Positions 1 to 8,763 of a stretch of DNA of 64,000 nucleotides are shown here, one piece after another. The notes under the pieces are model-generated. The model was not told the origin of the DNA and did no database searches. It saw only the letters and a program-made list of their open reading frames with translations. Positions within the stretch are counted from its first letter, which is position 1. Every line of letters begins with the position of its first letter. Location: the NCBI GenBank assembly GCA_018335855.1, contig JAGXRM010000008.1:62001-126000 (forward strand), written 5' to 3'. The position numbers and the translations under genes were made by a program. The DNA comes from Clostridiales bacterium (GTDB lineage Bacteria > Bacillota > Dethiobacteria > Dethiobacterales > Dethiobacteraceae).

Positions 1-13
1 TCCAATAGATTGT

Positions 14-93
14 ATCACTTTACATTTGTAAAGTGCCTAATGAATGGAGTACTGAAAAGCGTGCTTTGAGGGAACTGAAAAGAGCACGCCTTT
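14..93 (+). other. Structured repeat element, copy A (upstream of holA)
   Basis: Intergenic element with two stem-loops. A perfect 8-bp hairpin (CACTTTAC/GTAAAGTG, 16-35) is followed by CTAATG and a second hairpin whose arms are GCGTGCT (59-65) and AGCACGC (83-89), with AGGGAACTGAAA in its loop. A clearly related sequence lies at 25895-25972 before yqfC. It ends a few bases before the holA ribosome-binding site, so it would lie in the leader. I do not recognise it as a known riboswitch class. Confidence 0.5.
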
Positions 94-109
94 CTTGGGA
101 GGTTGTGGA

Positions 110-1147
110 ATGAAAACACAGGGACAGGAAAATGATTACCTGCGCTTAAAACGGGAAACGCAGGCCGGCAAACTGAGGAGTGTCTATATTTTTTCCGGCA
201 GCGAAGATGTCCTGATGGATGAAGCAGTAAAAGAAATCTATAAAAAATTACTTCCAAACGATGCGGAAAATACAAACTTGTCCCGGATTAACGGACGCGA
301 ATTTTCTCTCGTACAGGTATTGGATATGGTAGAGACCGTATCTCTCTTTGGCGATGCACGGTTTATTATTGTTGTAGATGCACCGTATTTCGGTAAAGAT
401 GGTGATACGGATAAAGAGGCACTGGATCGTTTGCTTGCGCTCCATTGTTCAAGGGATGCTGCATCCTGCGTGATATTTTTTGCCGTAGACTTTGTAAAGA
501 CAAAAAAAGTACATAAAGAATTGTCTGCAGGCGGGGCACTATACCGATTCGAGGCACTTAAGTCAGGGGAACTAAACTCATGGCTGCGCGAGCAGCTAAA
601 GATAGCAAATAAAACAGCCTCATCCAGTGTGCTGAATCTATTAGTCGACAGGGTCGGCAAAGACTTACGCCGTTTATCGACTGAACTGGACAAGCTTGTT
701 ACATATCTGGGGCCACAGCAAGAGTTGGATGAACAGAGTATTATGCTGGCCACCGCACGCTCATTGCAGGGAGATATTTTCGCCCTTACAGATGCGGTGG
801 TGTACGGTCGTACGGCAAAAGCATTAGCTCTTTTAAAAGATTTGCTTGGTTCAGGGGAGCCTGCTCTGCGGATTCTTGCCATGCTTGTACGCCAGTTCCG
901 GCTGTTGGGAGAGAGCATAGAACTGTTGGGACGGGGCTGTGCGTCGGCAGAATTGGCATCCAGATTAAATATTCACCCATATGCTGCCCAAAAGCTTACT
1001 GAGCAGGCGTCTAAGATGAATGAGGACAAGCTGAACAGGGCAGTAGAACTGCTGCTGCAGACCGACTTGGATATAAAGAGAGGTAGAATTAATCAGACGT
1101 TGGCGCTGGAAACTCTCGTTGTTGCATTAGGAGAAAAAAGTGCTTGA
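110..1147 (+). CDS. holA: DNA polymerase III delta subunit
   Basis: 345 aa, the usual length of HolA (YqeN). It is the clamp-loader subunit that opens the beta sliding clamp during replication. The N-terminal RecA-like fold starts with VYIFSGSEDVLMDEAV, the degenerate P-loop region typical of delta, and the C-terminus is all-helical (ends LALETLVVALGE). The start is ATG 110, with GGGAGG seven bases upstream; an in-frame TTG at 95 lies before the RBS and is unlikely. Its stop codon (1145-1147) overlaps the -35 box of the next, iron-regulated operon. The holA-rpsT-gpr order matches Bacillus. Identification rests on fold-typical motifs, length and synteny. Confidence 0.93.
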   Translation: MKTQGQENDYLRLKRETQAGKLRSVYIFSGSEDVLMDEAVKEIYKKLLPNDAENTNLSRINGREFSLVQVLDMVETVSLFGDARFIIVVDAPYFGKDGDTDKEALDRLLALHCSRDAASCVIFFAVDFVKTKKVHKELSAGGALYRFEALKSGELNSWLREQLKIANKTASSSVLNLLVDRVGKDLRRLSTELDKLVTYLGPQQELDEQSIMLATARSLQGDIFALTDAVVYGRTAKALALLKDLLGSGEPALRILAMLVRQFRLLGESIELLGRGCASAELASRLNIHPYAAQKLTEQASKMNEDKLNRAVELLLQTDLDIKRGRINQTLALETLVVALGEKSA

Positions 1148-1187
1148 CAGCCACGTCTTTTTTCATTATCATTGAAAATGAGAATAA
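1144..1187 (+). promoter_or_regulatory. feoAB promoter with upstream Fur-like site
   Basis: TTGACA (1144-1149), 17-bp spacer, TATCAT (1167-1172). An imperfect inverted repeat built on ATTATCATT and AATGAGAAT (about 1165-1187) covers the -10 and start region and resembles a Fur site. Repression by Fur-iron would therefore block RNA polymerase directly. Confidence 0.7.
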
Positions 1188-1221
1188 GTCTCAAAGGGCG
1201 GTTTCTTTTTTTGAAGGAAGA

Positions 1222-1236
1222 TGAGAATAATTATCA
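1222..1236 (+). promoter_or_regulatory. Fur box of feoAB
   Basis: TGAGAATAATTATCA differs at one position from the 7-1-7 Fur consensus TGATAATNATTATCA. It sits between the promoter and the feoA RBS (GGAGGTG at 1241). Confidence 0.8.
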
Positions 1237-1254
1237 TTCAGGAGGTGCTTTACC

Positions 1255-1479
1255 ATGACCACGCTTGATCAGGTAAAAAGAGGTCAGAAAATTGAGATTT
1301 GCCGCATTCCCGATGAAATAATTCGTGCCCAGGCAATTCGTTTCGGTGTTGCGGAGGGAGCCATCGTAATCTGTTCAGAAAAACTTCCTGCCGGCCCAGT
1401 TGTTATTAGTAAAGGGCATCAGGAGCTGGCCATTGGCCGAGGACTTGCTAAAAAAATCGACGTCAGAATTGCATCTTAA
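1255..1479 (+). CDS. feoA: Ferrous iron transport protein A (FeoA, SH3-like)
   Basis: 74 aa, the normal size for single-domain FeoA, a cytosolic SH3-like partner of the FeoB iron transporter. It has the family pattern of an early GQKIEICRIPDE strand pair, a middle glycine-rich turn and a basic end (GRGLAKKIDVRI). It is preceded by a strong RBS (AGGAGGTG) and followed 15 bases later by feoB. The promoter region carries two Fur-type operators, so expression should rise when iron is short. Confidence 0.9.
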   Translation: MTTLDQVKRGQKIEICRIPDEIIRAQAIRFGVAEGAIVICSEKLPAGPVVISKGHQELAIGRGLAKKIDVRIAS

Positions 1480-1494
1480 ATCAGGGAGGAACCT

Positions 1495-3345
1495 ATGCCA
1501 CGTCATTGTCATGATCTATCAGAAACGATTGAAATACCTGCCGGCAAACGAAGCTTAGTGCTGGTGGGCAACCCGAATGTTGGTAAGTCCGTTTTTTTCA
1601 ATGAGCTTACCGGTCGCTATGTCGATGTATCCAACTTCCCCGGAACTACGGTGGAAATTCATAAAGCTGCATATGGCGAAGATATACTGATGGATACTCC
1701 CGGCGTTTATGGTGTTTCTTCATTCAACGATGAAGAACGGGTCGCCCGGGATATTATTCTCCATGCCGATACAGTGATAAATATTGTCGATGCTCTACAT
1801 ATGGAGCGGGATTTGTTTCTTACGCAGCAGATTATCGACATGGGTATCCCCACAGTTGTGGCCCTGAATATGATGGATGAGGCCGAGGAGAGCGGGATCA
1901 CGATTGACGTGGAGAAGCTCAGCAAGTTACTTGGCGTTCCTGTTATACCCACGGTGGCTGTAACCAAAAAGGGTATTGCCGAATTAAAAGGGGCAATTAC
2001 GAAAGCTTCACTGGGTAATGCAGACCCCCGGCTTGAGGAAGAGTTGAAAAAAATCTCCATGGATGGAATTAGCCGTGCAGATGCACTGCTGGTTCTTGAG
2101 GGAGATGAAGAGGTGGCGCGCTGCCATGATTTGGTGCCGCAGCCGCTACGGGAAGAGATTTATCTGCGTCGGCGTCTCCGTGTCAACGATATTGTCGAAC
2201 AGGTGGCCACAGACGTAAACGTCAATAAGAAATGGAACAAGAAACTTGGCCAGTGGACGGTGCGCCCGCTGACTGGCATTCCGATATTATTTGCAGCACT
2301 TTATGCCATGTATTGGTTTATCGGAGTTTTTATTGCTCAAACGGTTGTTGAGATTACAGAAGAAGTTATCATGGACGGATTATATGGAGGATTTATTACT
2401 TCTTTTATCTTCCGGTTTGTTAATGAAGAAAGTTTTCTCGGGGAACTGCTGGCAGGAGAATTCGGGATGCTGACGATGGCTCCCATTTACCTGCTGGGTT
2501 TGCTTCTGCCACTGGTCATCGGTTTTTATCTGGCTCTTTCAGTCATGGAAGACTCAGGTTATCTGCCCCGTCTGGCCACACTGGTGGACAGGATGCTCAC
2601 CGGTTTAGGTTTAAACGGCCGTGCGGTCATACCGATTATTCTTGGATTTGGTTGTGTCACCATGGCAACGATTACTACCAGGCTGCTCGGCTCTAAGCGT
2701 GAGCGTTTTATCGCCACTGTACTTCTCGGAGTTACTATTCCCTGTTCAGCACAGATTGGTGTAATTGTCGGTTTGATTGCACCACTGGGATTCAAATACT
2801 TTATCATTTATTTCTTAACCATTTTTATCACGTTTGTTGCAATCGGCACTCTTTTAAACCGTGTACTGTCAGGGGAATCGACCCATCTGTTAATAGACCT
2901 GCCCCCCCTGCGTCTGCCCCGCATAAAAAATGTATTCGCTAAAACGTACACAAAGTCACTGGCGTTTATGCGTGAGGCAGCACCGCTGTTTGTCCTGGCC
3001 GCTGTAGTGATTACGTTGCTGCAGGTTTCGGGAGCTCTTTCCTGGCTGCAGGATGTCATTTCGCCTCTGACAGTTGGTTGGTTACGATTACCCCGCGAAA
3101 CGACGACTGCCTTTATAATGGGTATCATGCGGCGTGATTTTGGTGCGGCCGGAATGTATGGTATGGCGCTCACACCGGCACAAACGCTGATCGGCTTAGT
3201 AACAATTACTCTGTTTGTACCGTGTATTGCCACGATTATGATTATCGTAAAAGAACGAGGTTGGAAAGAAGGCAGCTATATTTGGGTTGGTTCAATCGTA
3301 ACTGCCTTTCTCGTCGGCGGTATTCTTGCCAGAATCATCAGTTAG
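1495..3345 (+). CDS. feoB: Ferrous iron transporter FeoB
   Basis: 616 aa membrane permease taking up Fe(II). The N-terminal G domain shows G1 GNPNVGKS (residues 25-32), G3 DTPG and G4 NMMD; a helical GDI-like region follows and then about eight membrane segments from residue 260 on. The two inverted gate repeats are visible (ALSVMEDSGYLPRLA and the second with PLFVLAAVVITLLQ). It is slightly shorter than E. coli FeoB (773 aa) and lacks a long cysteine-rich tail; the separate small cysteine protein just downstream may take that place. RBS AGGGAGGA precedes ATG 1495. Confidence 0.95.
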   Translation: MPRHCHDLSETIEIPAGKRSLVLVGNPNVGKSVFFNELTGRYVDVSNFPGTTVEIHKAAYGEDILMDTPGVYGVSSFNDEERVARDIILHADTVINIVDALHMERDLFLTQQIIDMGIPTVVALNMMDEAEESGITIDVEKLSKLLGVPVIPTVAVTKKGIAELKGAITKASLGNADPRLEEELKKISMDGISRADALLVLEGDEEVARCHDLVPQPLREEIYLRRRLRVNDIVEQVATDVNVNKKWNKKLGQWTVRPLTGIPILFAALYAMYWFIGVFIAQTVVEITEEVIMDGLYGGFITSFIFRFVNEESFLGELLAGEFGMLTMAPIYLLGLLLPLVIGFYLALSVMEDSGYLPRLATLVDRMLTGLGLNGRAVIPIILGFGCVTMATITTRLLGSKRERFIATVLLGVTIPCSAQIGVIVGLIAPLGFKYFIIYFLTIFITFVAIGTLLNRVLSGESTHLLIDLPPLRLPRIKNVFAKTYTKSLAFMREAAPLFVLAAVVITLLQVSGALSWLQDVISPLTVGWLRLPRETTTAFIMGIMRRDFGAAGMYGMALTPAQTLIGLVTITLFVPCIATIMIIVKERGWKEGSYIWVGSIVTAFLVGGILARIIS

Positions 3346-3354
3346 GAGGACAAC

Positions 3355-3513
3355 ATGGCTGGAGGAAGTGTGTGCCCAAACTGTGGCTACCGTACAGAGC
3401 AGTTGTCCATTACCTGCCCGCGTTGCCGGCAACCGTTAAAGCATGAGCATTGTCAACAGTGCGGACGTTGCCCCGGTATGCAGGAAAATGTTCAGAGAAC
3501 TGAAAAAAAATAG
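3355..3513 (+). CDS. Small cysteine-rich zinc-ribbon-like protein of the feo operon
   Basis: 52 aa starting at ATG 3355, seven bases behind a TAGGAGGA RBS and nine bases after the feoB stop. It has seven cysteines arranged as CPNC (residues 7-10), CPRC (21-24) and CQQCGRC (33-39), like a zinc ribbon or rubredoxin-type knuckle. It is co-transcribed with feoAB and closes the operon, since a strong hairpin follows. It is not a member of the membrane FeoC-like or FeoB-associated hydrophobic families that I can recognise. A role as metal sensor, partner or cytosolic domain of FeoB is inference from position only. Confidence 0.75.
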   Translation: MAGGSVCPNCGYRTEQLSITCPRCRQPLKHEHCQQCGRCPGMQENVQRTEKK

Positions 3514-3516
3514 CGA

Positions 3517-3556
3517 ATTAAACGAGGGGAACCGTTTTCGGTTCCCCTCGTTTAAT
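3517..3556 (+). terminator. Terminator-like hairpin of the feo operon
   Basis: Perfect 18-bp stem (arms ATTAAACGAGGGGAACCG and its complement) with a TTTT loop, immediately after the small zinc protein. There is no long U tract. It faces the convergent rpsT. Confidence 0.75.
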
Positions 3557-3575
3557 ATAAACCCTTAGTAAACAC

Positions 3576-3601
3576 AAAAAACCCGGTTCTCCGGGTTTTT
3601 T
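3576..3601 (-). terminator. rpsT terminator (bidirectional)
   Basis: AAAAAACCCGG-TTCT-CCGGGTTTTTT, which works in both directions. It lies 17 bases beyond the rpsT stop. Confidence 0.9.
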
Positions 3602-3617
3602 CGCATTTATAATTAGA

Positions 3618-3899
3618 TTATTCAGCAGCAACGGTAGCGTTAGCTTTATTAAAACGCTTCGCCAGACGGGACTTCTTGCGGGCGGCGGCGTTTTTGTGCA
3701 CAACCCCTTTGCTGACAGCTTTATCCAAAGATTTTACTGCAGTTTGCAATGTATTGCCGGCGTTTTCCAGATCTCCCTGGGCCAGCGTTTCACTAAAACG
3801 GCGCACAGCAGTTTTAACCGAACTTTTTACAAAGCGGTTGCGTGCGTTCCGTTTCTCGCTTACTCGTATCCGTTTTAAAGCTTGTTTTGTATTGGGCAT
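3618..3899 (-). CDS. rpsT: 30S ribosomal protein S20
   Basis: 93 aa, basic and helical. Starts MPNTKQALKRIRVSEKRNAR, the typical S20 N-terminus, and ends with an Ala-rich helix (KNAAARKKSRLAKRF). It binds 16S rRNA early in small-subunit assembly. Start chosen at the ATG whose complement is at 3897-3899, preceded by GAAGGAGGTG. Divergently transcribed from the following small membrane protein, with its own terminator. The same position next to gpr and holA is seen in Bacillus. Confidence 0.97.
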   Translation of the reverse strand: MPNTKQALKRIRVSEKRNARNRFVKSSVKTAVRRFSETLAQGDLENAGNTLQTAVKSLDKAVSKGVVHKNAAARKKSRLAKRFNKANATVAAE

Positions 3900-4046
3900 G
3901 CGTTCACCTCCTTCATACATGCTTAGAGGACACAACAATTTTACCATGTGTTTCTTTAAAATGCAACAAAAAGGTCGGATGTATAGCCCAAAAACGTTTG
4001 GTTATCCTATATTTAGTTAATATTAATAGCAAAGGAGGTGTATTTA

Positions 4047-4373
4047 ATGATTGGCTTAATTGTCCGTTTCATCGTTTCCGCCATCGTCCTCATGCTGGTC
4101 AGCTTTCTTCTCCCCGGATTTGCCACGCTGGGATTTGTTTCCGCGCTGGCAGCGGCTCTTGTCATTGCGCTTTTGGGATTCATTGTCGAGAGTGTCCTTG
4201 GTAAGAAGATTTCTCCGCATAACCGGGGCGTTGTTGGCTTTATTGTCGCCGCCATCGTGATTTATGCTGCCCAGTTTCTCGTGCCTGGAATGAGTGTTAC
4301 TATTATCGGCGCGGCTCTGGCTGCCCTGGTAATCGGTATTGTCGATGCGTTTGTCCCGACAGAACTGCGCTAG
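4047..4373 (+). CDS. Small four-helix membrane protein, phage-holin superfamily IV (YvlD-like)
   Basis: 108 aa with about four membrane helices (residues 1-21, 26-48, 59-77, 83-104) and a short loop ESVLGKKISPHNRG. This fits the family annotated as mycobacterial 4-TMS phage holin superfamily IV, despite the chromosomal setting. Start is ATG 4047, six bases after AAAGGAGGTG. It lies 17 bases before gpr and could be cotranscribed with it. Function unknown; membrane stress or spore membrane roles are only guesses. Confidence 0.7.
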   Translation: MIGLIVRFIVSAIVLMLVSFLLPGFATLGFVSALAAALVIALLGFIVESVLGKKISPHNRGVVGFIVAAIVIYAAQFLVPGMSVTIIGAALAALVIGIVDAFVPTELR

Positions 4374-4390
4374 AAACAGGAGGACTGCCT

Positions 4391-5386
4391 GTGCCCGAGA
4401 ATATAGTATTCAAGAGAAACATCAGAACTGACTTGGCTGTTGAGGCCAGGGAAATGTTAATGGGTGAAGTCAGGGAAGAAATTCCCGGCGTAACCGCCCA
4501 AACAGAAACATTTGATGAAATCACTGTTACCCGGGTGAGTGTGGATACTCCCGAAGCGGCAGAAAGAATGGGAAAAAAACAAGGGCGTTATGTTACGCTG
4601 GAAGCACCAGGTTTACGCCAGAAAAACACACCGTTACAGGATCAGGTATCCAGGCGCTTTACTAAGGAATTGGTGAACATGGTGGAACTCCAGGAGAACA
4701 CCTCTGTCCTGGTTGTCGGTCTTGGAAACTGGAATGTTACACCGGACGCTTTGGGCCCCCGGGTCGTAGAAGACCTCTTGGTTACCAGACACATTTTACA
4801 GATGGAGCCGGAAACGCTGGGCGAGGGATTTCGTCCCTTAGCGGCTATTGCACCCGGTGTGCTGGGCATAACAGGTGTGGAGACCAGTGAGATTATTCAG
4901 GGCCTGGTTGAGAAAGTGAAGCCCGATATATTAATTGCCGTAGATGCATTGGCTGCCCGGAACCTCAACCGCTTACATACCACAATCCAACTGGCGGATA
5001 CGGGAATTACGCCTGGCTCCGGTGTTGGTAATAAACGCTTAGCCATTGATCATGAGACCATCGGTATTCCGGTAATCGCCGTGGGTGTTCCCACTGTGGT
5101 CGATGCGGTCACGATAGCAGATGATTTAATCAATCATCTGCTGGGTGAAATCATGAATGAAGCGGGAGAACAATCTCCGGTGCATGCAGTGGTTCGCAGT
5201 ATTGCAGAGGGTGACAAGCGAAGTGTTATGGAAGAAGTCTTAACGCCTTACGGCGGCAGACTAATGGTTACTCCAAAGGATATTGATACGCTGGTTGAGG
5301 ATGTATCGAGGCTCATTGCCGGTGGCATCAACGCCGCAGTCCATCCGGCAGTAGAAAGCAGTGAAGCCGGCAAGTACCTCCACTGA
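4391..5386 (+). CDS. gpr: Germination protease GPR
   Basis: 331 aa zymogen protease that degrades small acid-soluble spore proteins during germination. Typical stretches include NIRTDLAVEAREML near the N-terminus, VLVVGLGNWNVTPDALGP, and the DALAARNLNRLHTTIQL block; the atypical aspartate active site of the family lies in these regions. The GTG start at 4391 has AGGAGG eight bases upstream. An intrinsic terminator follows, separating it from spoIIP, as expected because gpr is normally forespore-specific whereas spoIIP is early and sigma-E/F dependent. Gene order gpr-spoIIP-lepA is the Bacillus order. Confidence 0.96.
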   Translation: MPENIVFKRNIRTDLAVEAREMLMGEVREEIPGVTAQTETFDEITVTRVSVDTPEAAERMGKKQGRYVTLEAPGLRQKNTPLQDQVSRRFTKELVNMVELQENTSVLVVGLGNWNVTPDALGPRVVEDLLVTRHILQMEPETLGEGFRPLAAIAPGVLGITGVETSEIIQGLVEKVKPDILIAVDALAARNLNRLHTTIQLADTGITPGSGVGNKRLAIDHETIGIPVIAVGVPTVVDAVTIADDLINHLLGEIMNEAGEQSPVHAVVRSIAEGDKRSVMEEVLTPYGGRLMVTPKDIDTLVEDVSRLIAGGINAAVHPAVESSEAGKYLH

Positions 5387-5396
5387 ACTTATTTTC

Positions 5397-5430
5397 AAAA
5401 AAGAAGACCTTGGAAAAGGTCTTCTTTTTT
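5397..5430 (+). terminator. gpr terminator
   Basis: Stem AAAAAAGAAGACCTT / AAGGTCTTCTTTTTT around a GGAA loop, ending in a T run. Found 11 bases after the gpr stop. Confidence 0.93.
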
Positions 5431-5443
5431 GGGTAAGTTTTTT

Positions 5444-5473
5444 GTTATATCTTTGCGGGGACCGGCATATCAT
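5444..5473 (+). promoter_or_regulatory. Candidate sigma-E promoter of spoIIP
   Basis: GTTATATC, 14-base spacer, CATATCAT, close to the sigma-E consensus KMATATT-N14/15-CATACAHT. It sits 33 bases upstream of spoIIP, a known sigma-E target in Bacillus. Confidence 0.6.
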
Positions 5474-5506
5474 TATATACAGATGACTTAAAAAGGAGGG
5501 ACTGCC

Positions 5507-6568
5507 ATGGCCAGGGGCGCTTTTTTTTCTGTTCGAGGCAAAAAACGTTGGAATCGCAGGAATAAATCAAGTAGGGTTTTTTTTACGCTGATGATATCGC
5601 TATTGCTTGTGACCGGTGCGGTCCGTTACCTGAGTCAGGCTACTGTGCCCGTGATGGCGGCAACAACAGGGGCACGTACTGTTACATCCCTGCTTCCGGA
5701 CCGGCAGACAGTGCTTTTACATATTTTAGGGCAGGTAATTCCCGGGTTTGAGCAGCCCGACCCTGTGGGCAATAGTAATAATGACGCATACGGGGAGATT
5801 GGAATACAAGCAGTGAGCCGCTTTGATCCCCGCGATCCCAAGCGTATTCTGGCTGCCCAAATTCCCTATATGAGTGATGTGCAGCCTGCGTTGCAGCCCT
5901 TACTGCGGCAGGTAAACAGTGTCCCCGAAAATGAGGAAGCCCAACGGAAAATCATTATTCCTTCACCGACAGCTTTCGGGTCGGGGGACGGTAAAGTTGT
6001 TATTTACCACACCCATACCACAGAATCATTTGTCCCTACATCCGGCAAAAAATTCACGGAAGAATTAGACCTTACTGTTGCCAAGTTAGGTGAGGAATTG
6101 GCATCTATTTTACTGGAGACCTATGGCATCCCCGTAGTACATAACAACGAGATCCATGATATTCCCCGAAGTACGTCCTATGAAAAGGCATTACCCACAG
6201 TGAAACGTTTGCTGGAAGAAAATGCGGATACAAAAATCCTCATTGATTTGCACCGCGACGGTGTAGATCGAAAGATATCAACAACACAGATTAACGGCCA
6301 AAATATGGGCAGGATTCTTTTTGTAGTGGGGTCCAGCCATCCAAGGTGGCAGGAAAATTACCAGAAAGCGCTGTTTCTCCATGATGCGTTGGAAGAGATG
6401 GCGCCGGGCATTTCCCGGGGTGTGAGGGAACGGCCCCTTGTTTATAACCAGCATGTTCATCCCGGAGCACTGTTAATTGAATTAGGCGGCCACGAGAATT
6501 CATTGGTGGAAGTACAGAGAGTGCTTCCTATATTGGCCCGGGCCATCGATCTTCTTTATAACAACTAG
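5507..6568 (+). CDS. spoIIP: Stage II sporulation protein P (peptidoglycan hydrolase)
   Basis: 353 aa. A basic N-terminus and one membrane anchor (residues about 24-44) are followed by the amidase/endopeptidase domain of the DMP engulfment complex (SpoIID-SpoIIM-SpoIIP). The zinc-site motifs are present: VIYHTHTTES, ILIDLHRDG and LLIELGGHENS. It acts outside the mother-cell membrane to thin septal wall during engulfment. RBS AAGGAGGG precedes ATG 5507. Upstream is a sigma-E-like promoter. Confidence 0.95.
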   Translation: MARGAFFSVRGKKRWNRRNKSSRVFFTLMISLLLVTGAVRYLSQATVPVMAATTGARTVTSLLPDRQTVLLHILGQVIPGFEQPDPVGNSNNDAYGEIGIQAVSRFDPRDPKRILAAQIPYMSDVQPALQPLLRQVNSVPENEEAQRKIIIPSPTAFGSGDGKVVIYHTHTTESFVPTSGKKFTEELDLTVAKLGEELASILLETYGIPVVHNNEIHDIPRSTSYEKALPTVKRLLEENADTKILIDLHRDGVDRKISTTQINGQNMGRILFVVGSSHPRWQENYQKALFLHDALEEMAPGISRGVRERPLVYNQHVHPGALLIELGGHENSLVEVQRVLPILARAIDLLYNN

Positions 6569-6594
6569 TTGCAGTATAGAAATATAGCCGTAAC

Positions 6595-6621
6595 GGGAAG
6601 AATATTTGAAAGATTCTTCCC
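6595..6621 (+). terminator. Stem-loop after spoIIP
   Basis: Nine-bp stem GGGAAGAAT/ATTCTTCCC with a nine-base loop, 26 bases past the spoIIP stop. It has no T run, and its 3' arm touches the RBS (GGGAGG) of the next small gene, so it may regulate translation rather than terminate. Confidence 0.4.
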
Positions 6622-6637
6622 GGGAGGCGATTGTTAT

Positions 6638-6883
6638 ATGATGAGACAAACGGTATGTTCCGTTTGCCTTCTTTTTTTATTGTTTGTCATGATTCTGTTC
6701 TCCGGGTTATCCCTGTGCGAGCGGGGGGTGCGGGAAGTAAGCGGTATGAATATGACACCGGGAGCGTTCACGCTGGTTATAGCGGAAGGCACCTGGACAC
6801 TGACTCTGACCGGCCACCGGTACAGCCTTGACTCCTCCCGGATTTTTCATTATCTGAGAAGGCAGTTTGACGATGAAAACTGA
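6638..6883 (+). CDS. Small membrane-anchored protein of unknown function
   Basis: 81 aa if started at ATG 6638 (a second ATG follows directly). It has one N-terminal hydrophobic helix (VCSVCLLFLLFVMILFSGL) and then a short polar domain ending RIFHYLRRQFDDEN. It sits between spoIIP and the lepA promoter, a position often held by small spore-former proteins. I do not recognise a family. The RBS GGGAGG is ten bases from the start and partly inside a hairpin. Coding status is supported by the signal-anchor pattern and the RBS only. Confidence 0.5.
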   Translation: MMRQTVCSVCLLFLLFVMILFSGLSLCERGVREVSGMNMTPGAFTLVIAEGTWTLTLTGHRYSLDSSRIFHYLRRQFDDEN

Positions 6884-6909
6884 CACACTCTGTCCCGTAT
6901 GAGCCTTGC

Positions 6910-6938
6910 TTGTCAGCCTTAAAGCCAGGTGCTATAAT
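6910..6938 (+). promoter_or_regulatory. Sigma-A promoter of lepA
   Basis: TTGTCA (6910-6915), 17-bp spacer, TATAAT (6933-6938). It is 28 bases ahead of the lepA start. Confidence 0.8.
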
Positions 6939-6965
6939 GTATTGATAGATGGCAGGAGGATGACA

Positions 6966-8762
6966 ATGAGTCAGGACAGAATACGTAACTTTTCAATTAT
7001 CGCTCACATTGACCACGGTAAGTCTACATTGGCGGACAGGCTATTGGAATTTACCGGTGCGTTAACTCAGAGGGAAATGACAACCCAGGTTCTGGACCAG
7101 ATGGATTTGGAACGGGAACGGGGTATTACGATAAAACTGCAGGCTGTCCGGTTGCTTTATCAGGCAAAAGACGGCCAGGAATATATGCTTAACCTGATTG
7201 ACACACCCGGGCATGTGGACTTTACGTATGAAGTCTCCCGCAGCCTGGCGGCGTGTGAAGGGGCACTGCTTGTGGTGGATGCGGCACAGGGGATTGAAGC
7301 GCAGACTCTGGCAAATGTTTATTTGGCGCTGGAGAATAATCTCGAGATCATTCCCATTATTAATAAAATTGATTTACCCAACGCCGATGTGGAAAAAGCA
7401 AAAAAAGAACTGGAAGATATTATCGGCATTCACGGTGATGAAGCCATTCTCGCCTCGGCGAAAGAAGGGCTAGGCATCGAAGAAGTGTTAGAAGCCGTAG
7501 TCCAGCGGGTTCCCCCTCCCGTAGGGGAAAGAAGTGTTTCACCACGGGCATTAATCTTTGACTCACATTATGATGCTTATCGGGGTGTTATCGCCTATGT
7601 TCGTGTTATTGAAGGCGAAATTAAGGATCGCATGAAGATTAAAATGATGTCAAACGGGAAGATCTTTGAGGTTGCTGAAGTCGGTTATTTCCGTCCGCTG
7701 ATGACCCGCTCTGCGTCTTTATCCGCCGGAGAGGTGGGGTATGTTATTGCCGGAGTAAAAAATGTAAATGACACACGGGTGGGAGATACCATTACATCGG
7801 CAGAGCGTCCGGCTACCCAGGCTTTACCCGGCTATCGTAAAGCAAACCCCATGGTTTATTGCGGCCTTTATCCTGTTGACAGTGGTGAATATGAGGATTT
7901 GCATGATGCTTTGGATAAACTGAACTTAAACGACGCTGCTTTAACATATGAGCCGGAAACATCGGCAGCACTGGGGTTCGGTTTCCGTTGCGGTTTTCTC
8001 GGTCTGCTACACATGGAAATTATCCAGGAACGGCTGGAACGGGAATATAAGCTTGATTTGATAACGACGGCTCCCAACGTAGTTTACCGTGTAAATATGA
8101 TTGACGGCAGTATCATACAAATTGACAATCCTGCATTATTGCCGAAAAGTGCGGAAATCGCGTCCATCGAAGAACCGTTTGTTACGTCCAGGGTAATTGT
8201 CCCTAACGAATATGTAGGGGCGGTAATGGAGCTTTGCCAGGAAAAGCGCGGCAATTTCATCAACATGGAGTACCTGGACACCAACCGGGTTTTGCTCACG
8301 TACGAGATACCGCTCAGTGAGATTGTTTTTGATTTTTTTGATTTGTTAAAATCACGTACCAGGGGCTACGCCTCTTTTGACTACGAACTGTTGGGATACC
8401 GCACAGCAAAATTGGTGAAGGTAGATATTTTACTGAATGCGGAACCGGTAGACGCGCTTTCGTTTATTACTCACATTGACCGGGCGTACCCGCGGGGGCG
8501 CGAACTGACGGTAAAACTGCGGGAGATAATTCCGCGACAGATGTTTGAAGTGCCGATCCAGGCAGCCATAGGCAGTAAAATTATTGCCAGGGAATCGATT
8601 AAAGCGATAAGAAAAAATGTGTTGGACAAATGCTACGGCGGGGACATTACCCGCAAACGTAAACTGCTTGAAAAGCAAAAAGCAGGGAAAAAACGGATGA
8701 AGCAGGTGGGCAGCGTGGAAATTCCCCAGGAAGCATTTATGGCTGTTCTGAAAATAGATTAA
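6966..8762 (+). CDS. lepA: Elongation factor 4 (LepA), back-translocase GTPase
   Basis: 598 aa, full length for the family. G domain: AHIDHGKST near the N-terminus, RGITIK (switch I), DTPGHVDF and NKIDLP. The LepA-specific C-terminal domain is present ([19 protein letters not shown] and the ending [14 protein letters not shown]). It acts on stalled or mistranslocated ribosomes. ATG 6966 is chosen because AGGAGG lies six bases before it; the ATG at 6960 overlaps the Shine-Dalgarno sequence. It has its own sigma-A promoter and is followed at once by hemW, as in other Firmicutes. Confidence 0.97.
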   Translation: MSQDRIRNFSIIAHIDHGKSTLADRLLEFTGALTQREMTTQVLDQMDLERERGITIKLQAVRLLYQAKDGQEYMLNLIDTPGHVDFTYEVSRSLAACEGALLVVDAAQGIEAQTLANVYLALENNLEIIPIINKIDLPNADVEKAKKELEDIIGIHGDEAILASAKEGLGIEEVLEAVVQRVPPPVGERSVSPRALIFDSHYDAYRGVIAYVRVIEGEIKDRMKIKMMSNGKIFEVAEVGYFRPLMTRSASLSAGEVGYVIAGVKNVNDTRVGDTITSAERPATQALPGYRKANPMVYCGLYPVDSGEYEDLHDALDKLNLNDAALTYEPETSAALGFGFRCGFLGLLHMEIIQERLEREYKLDLITTAPNVVYRVNMIDGSIIQIDNPALLPKSAEIASIEEPFVTSRVIVPNEYVGAVMELCQEKRGNFINMEYLDTNRVLLTYEIPLSEIVFDFFDLLKSRTRGYASFDYELLGYRTAKLVKVDILLNAEPVDALSFITHIDRAYPRGRELTVKLREIIPRQMFEVPIQAAIGSKIIARESIKAIRKNVLDKCYGGDITRKRKLLEKQKAGKKRMKQVGSVEIPQEAFMAVLKID

Positions 8763-8763
8763 G

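Noticed and set aside
4047-4373. Prophage holin
   Set aside because: Despite the family name there are no phage genes nearby, and the gene sits in conserved core order next to gpr.
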